A stretch of DNA of 64,000 bases, taken from assembly GCA_964612975.1 (NCBI GenBank), contig CAZTGC010000003.1, forward strand, positions 62,001 to 126,000, written 5' to 3'. Positions 59,068-64,000 of the stretch are shown here, piece by piece. The DNA comes from NZ13-RE01 sp964612975. GTDB taxonomy: Bacteria > Dictyoglomota > Dictyoglomia > Dictyoglomales > Dictyoglomaceae. The position numbers and the translations under genes were made by a program. Each line of letters begins with the position of its first letter. The stretch's first letter is position 1. The notes beneath the pieces were generated by a model, which was given only the letters and a program-made list of their open reading frames with translations, had not been told where the DNA came from and ran no database searches.

Positions 59068-60107
59068 AGAAAGCATTTTACAATTAAATTATGAAGTCTT
59101 GGTCTAAATTCTATCATCTGCTCTAAATTTTTTTCGCGGGATATATGGGTTCTATTAGAAAGGAAGATAACAATTAGTTTTTTAAAAGGATCAATCCAGA
59201 GACTTGTTCCCGTATATCCCGTATGTCCAAAGCTTTTCTCGCTAAAAAGATCTCCACAAGAAGAAGATATACTTTTAATCATCCATCCCAAGCCTCCTTT
59301 TTCTTCTTCAAGAGATATATGTTCCTTAGTAAATAATTCAATAGTATAAGGGGAGAAGATCATAGAGTCTTGATTTATTAAAGATCTTGCATATTTATAC
59401 AGATCTTCCACGGTAGAAAAAAGCCCTGCATTTCCACTTACTCCCCCTTGATAATATGCTAATTCATCATCGGGCTCTCCTCTCAAAATCTTCCCATCCC
59501 TTTCAGAGGTAGGAGCAACTCTTTTATCATCCTTAGGAAGAAACATTGTATTCTTCATATTTAAGGGGTCAAATAGATTTTCCTTTACATATTTTTCAAA
59601 GGAAGTGTTCGTTATTCTTTCCACGATATATTTCAAAAAAATAAAATTCAAGCAAGAATAAACACAATTTTCACCTGTTTTATAAGAAAGTTTTGTTTTC
59701 AAAAGTTCTTCTTCCAATTCTTCAGGGTTTTTAGTGTACTTCCAAGCATTAGGATAGGGAGGAAGACCTGAGGTATGGGTAAGAAAATGAAATATTTTTA
59801 TCTTTGATTTTTCCTCATCAGAAAATTCCTTTAAAAATTTTCCTACAGAATCCCAAAGCCTTATTTCTCCATCTTCTAAAAGTTTCATTATTGCAGGAGT
59901 TGTGGCAATAACTTTTGTAAGACTTGCAAGATCATATATAGTATCTAAAGAATTTTCTTCTCTTTTGGGAAATAATGTCCTGTATCCGTAAGCTTTTTCA
60001 AATAAGATTTCTTTACCATTTCCCACCAATAAAACTCCCCCTGGAAAGGTCTTATTTTCTATATACTTTTCTATAAGCTCATCAATCTTTTTCATAATTT
60101 CCTCCAA
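59064..60107 (-). CDS. Serine hydrolase of the beta-lactamase/penicillin-binding-protein class C family
   Basis: 347 residues without a signal peptide. Motif 1 S-x-x-K in 'YDLASLTKVIATTPAIMK'; motif 2 Y-x-N as 'YSCLNFIFLKYIVE' (Tyr-Ser-Cys-Leu-Asn); motif 3 'HTGYTGTSLW' (HTG). These esterases/D-aminopeptidase-like enzymes hydrolyse ester or amide bonds; a role in peptidoglycan or xenobiotic metabolism cannot be told apart. Its stop overlaps the convergent neighbour by 4 bp. Confidence 0.9.
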   Translation of the reverse strand: MEEIMKKIDELIEKYIENKTFPGGVLLVGNGKEILFEKAYGYRTLFPKREENSLDTIYDLASLTKVIATTPAIMKLLEDGEIRLWDSVGKFLKEFSDEEKSKIKIFHFLTHTSGLPPYPNAWKYTKNPEELEEELLKTKLSYKTGENCVYSCLNFIFLKYIVERITNTSFEKYVKENLFDPLNMKNTMFLPKDDKRVAPTSERDGKILRGEPDDELAYYQGGVSGNAGLFSTVEDLYKYARSLINQDSMIFSPYTIELFTKEHISLEEEKGGLGWMIKSISSSCGDLFSEKSFGHTGYTGTSLWIDPFKKLIVIFLSNRTHISREKNLEQMIEFRPRLHNLIVKCFL

Positions 60108-60146
60108 ATTTCTTTTCTCCCTTGGAATTTTTCTTACATTTTATCA

Positions 60147-60162
60147 TGATGTATATATGTCA
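60147..60162. promoter_or_regulatory. Palindromic operator candidate before etfB
   Basis: TGATGTATATATGTCA is a near-perfect dyad (TGA-N2-TATATA-N2-TCA). It lies 37 bases before the etfB ATG (60199) and overlaps AT-rich promoter-like sequence (TATAAA-type near 60171). A GntR/FadR-type lactate regulator would fit, but no such regulator gene is in the window. Confidence 0.35.
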
Positions 60163-60198
60163 TAATGTCTATATAAATTAAGAGTTAGAGGGAAAACT

Positions 60199-60993
60199 AT
60201 GAGAATAGTAATTCTTATTAAACAAGTTCCTGCTACTGATAAAGTAAAAATGGATGAGGAAACAGGGACTATGAAAAGAGAAGAAGTAGAGGCAGTTATA
60301 AATCCTTTAGATTTATATGCTATAGAAGCAGGATTACAAGTTAAAGAAAGGGTAAAGGAAGGCACAGAAATATTAGTTGTTTCCATGGGACCTCCAAAGG
60401 CAAAAGAGGCAATAAAAGAAGCAATTTCTATGGGATGTGATAAAGGATTCCTTCTTTCTGATAAGGCCTTCGCAGGTGCAGATACTTGGGCAACCTCCTT
60501 TACTATCTCCACATTTATAGAAAAATTAGGAGATTTTTCTATTATTTTTACAGGAGAAAGAGCCACCGATGGAGAGACAGGACAGGTAGGCCCAAGCGTT
60601 GCTGCTCAATTAGATCTTCCCATATTAACCTATGTAAGTAAAATTAACGAGATAGGAAAAGATTATATTATTGTAGAAAGGGAAACTGAAGAAGGAAAGG
60701 AAGTAGTATTTTCTTCTTTACCCTGTGTGATCTCAGTGATAAAAGCAATTTCAGATCCAAGGCTTCCCACCTTAGCTGGAAAATTAAAGGCAAGAGAAAC
60801 AGAAATTCCTATAATAACCCTTAAAGATTTAGGGACTTCTGAGAAGGATGTGGGACTTTTGGGATCTCCTACAAGGGTAGTTAAGATTTTTTACCCAAAA
60901 CTTTCAAGGGAAGGAACAAGAATTAAAGAAAAAAATCCTGAAAAAGCTGTGGATATCCTTCTAAACTTTTTAGAAGAAAGAGGGATTTTATGA
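60199..60993 (+). CDS. etfB: Electron-transfer flavoprotein beta subunit
   Basis: 264 residues. 'VILIKQVPATDKVKMDEETG' N-terminus, 'VVSMGPPKAKEAIKEAISMG', the ETF-beta signature 'FTGERATDGETGQVGPSVAA', and 'LPCVISVIKAISDPRLPTLA'. It holds AMP or, in bifurcating types, a second FAD. Stop/start overlap (ATGA) with etfA. Ribosome site AGAGGGA before the ATG. Confidence 0.95.
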   Translation: MRIVILIKQVPATDKVKMDEETGTMKREEVEAVINPLDLYAIEAGLQVKERVKEGTEILVVSMGPPKAKEAIKEAISMGCDKGFLLSDKAFAGADTWATSFTISTFIEKLGDFSIIFTGERATDGETGQVGPSVAAQLDLPILTYVSKINEIGKDYIIVERETEEGKEVVFSSLPCVISVIKAISDPRLPTLAGKLKARETEIPIITLKDLGTSEKDVGLLGSPTRVVKIFYPKLSREGTRIKEKNPEKAVDILLNFLEERGIL

Positions 60994-62137
60994 AAGATGT
61001 ATTTATTCTTTCTGAGGTAAGAGGGGGAAAAATTCATTCTGTAACCNNNNNNNNNNNNNNNNNNNNNNNNNNNNNNNNNNNNNNNNNNNNNNNNNNNNNN
61101 NNNNNNNNNNNNNNNNNNNNNNNNNNNNNNNNNNNNNNNNNNNNNNGAAAGATGTATTTATTCTTTCTGAGGTAAGAGGGGGAAAAATTCATTCTGTAAC
61201 CTATGAATTATTAGCGTGGGGAAGATTTCTTGCAGATAAATTAAAGGGAATTCTTTCTGTATTAGTGTTAGGAAATAACTTAGAAGATCAATTAGAAGAA
61301 ATTATCTTTTATGGTGCAGATAAAGTTGAGTTTTTTAAAAATAGTGAGCTTGAGATCTTTAATGTAGAAAATTACTCTAAAATTTTGATTCCCTTTATAA
61401 AGGAAAAAAATCCTGAAATTATATTATCCAGTGCCACTACCCAGGGAAGAACTATCATGCCTTATCTTGCAGGAAAATTAAAAACAGGACTTACTGCGGA
61501 TTGTACCCATTTAGATATAGAGGAAGATACAGGTCTTCTTCTTCAGACAAGGCCAGCTATTGGAGGAAATGTTCTTGCCACTATAAAAACTCCAGAACAT
61601 AAACCTCAAATGGCAACGGTAAGACCTAAGGGTAAAAAGCCTCTTTTAAAGGACATAAATAGAAAAGGAGAGATAGTTATTCATAATATCAAAGAGAATT
61701 TTTCTCCAAGAACTAGAAGATTAAGTTTTAGAAAAAGAGAAAAAGAAATTTTACTAAGTGATGCAGAAATTATTATTTCTGGGGGAAAGGGATTAAAAAA
61801 TCCCCAAAATTTTAATCTTCTCTTTGATATTGCAAGCCTTTTAGGAGGAGCGGTGGGAGCTTCCCGTTCGGTGGTGGATATGGGGTGGATAGAATATTCT
61901 CATCAGGTGGGATTAAGCGGAAAAACAGTAAATCCCAAAGTATATATTGCAGTAGGAATATCAGGAGCAGTCCAACATCTTGCGGGGATGATAAATTCTG
62001 AAAATATTATTGCTATCAATAAAGATCCTGATGCTTCCATATTTCAAGTATCAGATTTGGGAATTGTAGGAGATGCAATAGAAATTCTCTCCCTCTTAAA
62101 GAAAAAATTGGAAGGAAGGAAGAAAAAGGATGTTTAA
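60990..62137 (+). CDS. etfA: Electron-transfer flavoprotein alpha subunit, interrupted by an assembly gap
   Basis: The gene starts at 60990 (ATGA with etfB stop) as MKDVFILSEVRGGKIHSVT, hits the N-gap, and repeats the same 55 bases at 61147-61201 before going on 'YELLAWGRFLADKLKG'. Collapsing the repeat gives a continuous 330-residue EtfA, so the reported interval includes 155 extra bases. FAD site is complete: 'GGAVGASRSVVDMGWIEYSH', 'VGLSGKTVNPKVYIAVGISG', 'AVQHLAGM'. The downstream ORF that begins at 61265 with GTG is only the 3' part. Couples with EtfB and the GlcD-like dehydrogenase. Confidence 0.93.
61047..61146. other. Assembly gap (100 N)
   Basis: Exactly 100 N. The 55 bases before (60992-61046) equal the 55 bases after (61147-61201). 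This is the sign of two contigs that overlap by a k-mer length and were scaffolded instead of merged. No biological content is missing. Confidence 0.97.
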
Positions 62138-63539
62138 AAAGGTAAATGAGAAAATTATTGATAAATTAATAAATATTTGTGGAGAAAGGGATATTTTAAC
62201 AAATGATGAAGATTTGGAAAGATATGCTCAGGATGAATCAAGCAAAGTCTATGCCCATCTACCTGAAGTAGTAGTAAGACCTGAATCTACAGAAGAGGTC
62301 TTGAGAATATTAAAACTTGCTAATGAAAATTTTATCCCTGTAACTCCAAGGGGAGCAGGAAGTGGATTAGCAGGTGGAGCAATTCCTCTTTATGGTGGAA
62401 TAGTCTTATCCTTTGAAAAGATGAATCAAATATTAGAAATAGATAAGGTAAATCTTACTGCCACCTCTGAACCAGGAGTAGTAACTAATGATCTTTGTAA
62501 AAAAGTAGCAGAAGAAGATTTATTTTATCCTGGATATCCCATGAGTGTCGAGACAAGCTTTATAGGAGGGAATGTGGCTACAAATGCTGGTGGAAGCAAG
62601 GTTATAAAATATGGAAATACGGGACATCATATTCTCGGATTAGAAGTAGTGCTACCATCAGGAGAAATAATAAATATTGGTGGAAAAAGGAGAAAAGACT
62701 CTTCTGGATACAATCTTTTAAATTTATTTATTGGATCCGAGGGAACCCTTGGGGTATTTACTAAAGTTATTGTGAATCTTATTCCCCTTCCCCCATATAC
62801 TGTAGATCTTCTTGTTCCATTCCCCACCATAGAATCTGCTATTTATACGGTCCCCAAGATTATATCAGAGAGCAAAATTTTACCCTGTGCCATAGAATTT
62901 ATAGATCATGGATCTTATTATCTTTCAAGTATATATACAAAGGAAAAATGGGAATATCAGGATAGAGCAGAAGCTTTTCTTATCCTTCAGTTTGATGGAA
63001 ATAACAAGAATCAATTGGAAGAAGCATATATTAGAGCAGGAGAAGCATGTTTAAAAGAGAAAGCATTAGAAGTTTTTGTGGCAGAAAATCCCTTTGCCAG
63101 TGAAAAACTTTGGAGAATTAGAAGAAATTACTTAGAAGCAATAAAAGCTGTAGATCCTTATATAGTTTTAGGAGATGCTGTAGTCCCTATATCCCTAATT
63201 CCTGAAATGCTAAAGAGAATAAGGGAAATAGGAGAGGAATATAAAGTGGAAATACATAATGTAGCCCATGCAGGGGATGGAAATATCCATTCTGCTCCTT
63301 TAAAACCTAAGGATTTATCTCCTGAAGAATGGTATCCCATTCAGGAAAAAATCTTAGATGAAATATCTATAGTTGCAGTAGAATTGGGAGGAGCAGTTAG
63401 TGGAGAACACGGAATTGGTTTTTTGAAGAAAAGAGTTCTTCACCTTTCAAAAAGTAAACAAATTTCACTAATGGAAGAACTTAAAAAGGTATTTGATCCC
63501 AAAGGAATAATGAATCCTGGAAAGATTTTTAATACATGA
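62130..63539 (+). CDS. glcD: FAD-linked oxidase, GlcD/lactate-dehydrogenase type (Etf-dependent)
   Basis: 469 residues. FAD-binding type 4 N-domain: 'TPRGAGSGLAGGAIPLYGGI', 'NVATNAGGSKVIKYGNTGHH', and C-domain 'IHNVAHAGDGNIHSAPL' and 'VSGEHGIGFLKK'. No Fe-S extension (unlike GlcD-GlcF fusions). Overlaps the etfA stop by 8 bp. An EtfA-EtfB-GlcD set is the electron-bifurcating lactate dehydrogenase of acetogens; glycolate or other 2-hydroxyacids are also possible. No lactate permease is next to it. Confidence 0.92.
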   Translation: MFKKVNEKIIDKLINICGERDILTNDEDLERYAQDESSKVYAHLPEVVVRPESTEEVLRILKLANENFIPVTPRGAGSGLAGGAIPLYGGIVLSFEKMNQILEIDKVNLTATSEPGVVTNDLCKKVAEEDLFYPGYPMSVETSFIGGNVATNAGGSKVIKYGNTGHHILGLEVVLPSGEIINIGGKRRKDSSGYNLLNLFIGSEGTLGVFTKVIVNLIPLPPYTVDLLVPFPTIESAIYTVPKIISESKILPCAIEFIDHGSYYLSSIYTKEKWEYQDRAEAFLILQFDGNNKNQLEEAYIRAGEACLKEKALEVFVAENPFASEKLWRIRRNYLEAIKAVDPYIVLGDAVVPISLIPEMLKRIREIGEEYKVEIHNVAHAGDGNIHSAPLKPKDLSPEEWYPIQEKILDEISIVAVELGGAVSGEHGIGFLKKRVLHLSKSKQISLMEELKKVFDPKGIMNPGKIFNT

Positions 63540-63543
63540 TATA

Positions 63544-63849
63544 ATGAATTTTTTATTCACACGTGGAAGTAGAATTCACATACTATTGAGGCATATTTTA
63601 CCCAAAATCCTCGTTCCAATAATTGTTCAAACTTCTTTGTGTTTATCCTTAAGTATTTTATTAGAATCTGCTTTAAGTTTCTTAGGATTAGGAGTTCAGA
63701 CTCCATATCCATCTTGGGAAAATATGTTAAGTAGTGCTAGAAGATTTATGCTTATTGCCCCTTGGAGTGCAATATTTCCGAGATTAGCCATAGTCTTACT
63801 GGTTTTAGGGTTTAATCTTTTTGGTGATGGTTTAAGAGATCTCCTTTAA
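63544..63849 (+). pseudogene. C-terminal fragment of an Opp/Dpp-type ABC permease
   Basis: The 101 codons contain only the last third of an OppC/DppC-like permease: EAA loop at the very start ('FTRGSRIHILLRHILPKILV'), 'LSLSILLESALSFLGLGVQT', 'PYPSWENMLSSARRF' and 'VLLVLGFNLFGDGLRDLL' with a proper stop. The first ~180 residues, with the substrate-pore helices, are missing and there is no ribosome site before the ATG. It begins 4 bp after glcD, so an upstream deletion joined them. A remnant of another oligopeptide/oligosaccharide transporter. Confidence 0.85.
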
Positions 63850-63979
63850 TACATCTTCTATAGCTTCATTTATCCCTTTTTTGCAAAAAATGAAAAATAT
63901 ATGATGTGCCTTTATTTGGTTGAAAAATAGAAACTATAGTATACTGTATCCTAAAAAAATAAGAAGGGGAATAATAAAA

Positions 63980-64000
63980 ATGAGGGTAACAAAGATAGAA
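63980..64000 (+). CDS. Start of an unidentified gene at the window edge
   Basis: ATG at 63980 follows AAGAAGGGG (63961-63969) with good spacing and a TATACT box at 63940-63945. Only MRVTKIE is visible. Enolase-superfamily racemases often start in this way, but seven residues are too few for a call. Confidence 0.45.

Noticed and set aside
60992..61201. Real tandem duplication or insertion in etfA
   Set aside because: The exact 55-bp repeat bordering exactly 100 N is best explained as an assembly artefact.
1..64000. CRISPR arrays, tRNA/rRNA genes, transposases
   Set aside because: No regular direct-repeat/spacer pattern, no cloverleaf or rRNA-like sequence, no transposase motif was recognised on either strand.

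Overview
The window looks like a draft chromosome piece from an AT-rich, anaerobic, sugar-fermenting thermophile. Gene content (M42 aminopeptidase triplet, Opp-type transporter beside a glycosidase, Thermotoga-type inositol genes, superoxide reductase, di-iron flavoprotein-like MBL protein, Etf/GlcD module) and the purine-rich, low-GC coding strands fit Dictyoglomus or a close relative best; this is inference from recognisable families, not a database match. No rRNA, tRNA, CRISPR array or intact insertion sequence was recognised.

Region by region: 1-8.1 kb carries a partial GHMP sugar kinase, a PadR regulator with a tiny coupled ORF, Hpt, a CMP-kinase-like fusion, an iron alcohol dehydrogenase, an AlaX-type editing protein, a lipoate-ligase-like protein, an EamA exporter and an MBL-fold/FmdB pair. 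8.2-9.7 kb is a gene graveyard: fossils of a membrane protein, of Pcm and of a serpin, around an intact superoxide reductase. 9.7-11.9 kb is an orphan NuoE/NuoF pair. 12.8-22.7 kb is a myo-inositol locus: IolO-, IolN- and IolM-like enzymes, a ribose-type ABC transporter, ROK and LacI regulators, and three copies of one LacI-type operator that tie the two operons and the lacI gene together. A decayed second sugar ABC operon lies inside it. 22.8-34.6 kb holds small membrane proteins, a 1234-residue TPR/transglutaminase protein behind an XRE-ImmA pair, MurJ, three tandem M42 peptidases and two unknowns.

34.6-44.4 kb is a nine-gene, tightly packed operon: DeoR regulator, a fused E1 alpha/beta 2-oxo-acid-dehydrogenase-like protein, a minimal E2, a sorbose-1-phosphate-reductase-like enzyme, MtlD, an SDR, a sugar epimerase, a FucA-like aldolase and a lyxose isomerase. 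It has no E3, no kinase and no transporter, and is my best candidate for an undescribed pathway. 44.4-53.2 kb is an oligosaccharide-type Opp ABC operon with a GH78 alpha-L-rhamnosidase, carrying two single-base-type lesions. 53.3-56.5 kb is a GlpA-like/FAD oxidoreductase/DUF1667 module behind a leader with a terminator that can compete with another stem. 56.4-64 kb holds a ThrRS-like/uridine-kinase fusion, a duplicated secreted protein, a serine hydrolase, and etfB-etfA-glcD (probable electron-bifurcating 2-hydroxyacid dehydrogenase).

Quality caution: a 100-N gap at 61047-61146 is flanked by an exact 55-bp duplication, almost certainly an unmerged contig overlap that splits etfA. Three other genes each carry a single lesion (two homopolymer frameshifts, one in-frame TGA), so real decay and sequence error must be separated before these loci are interpreted.
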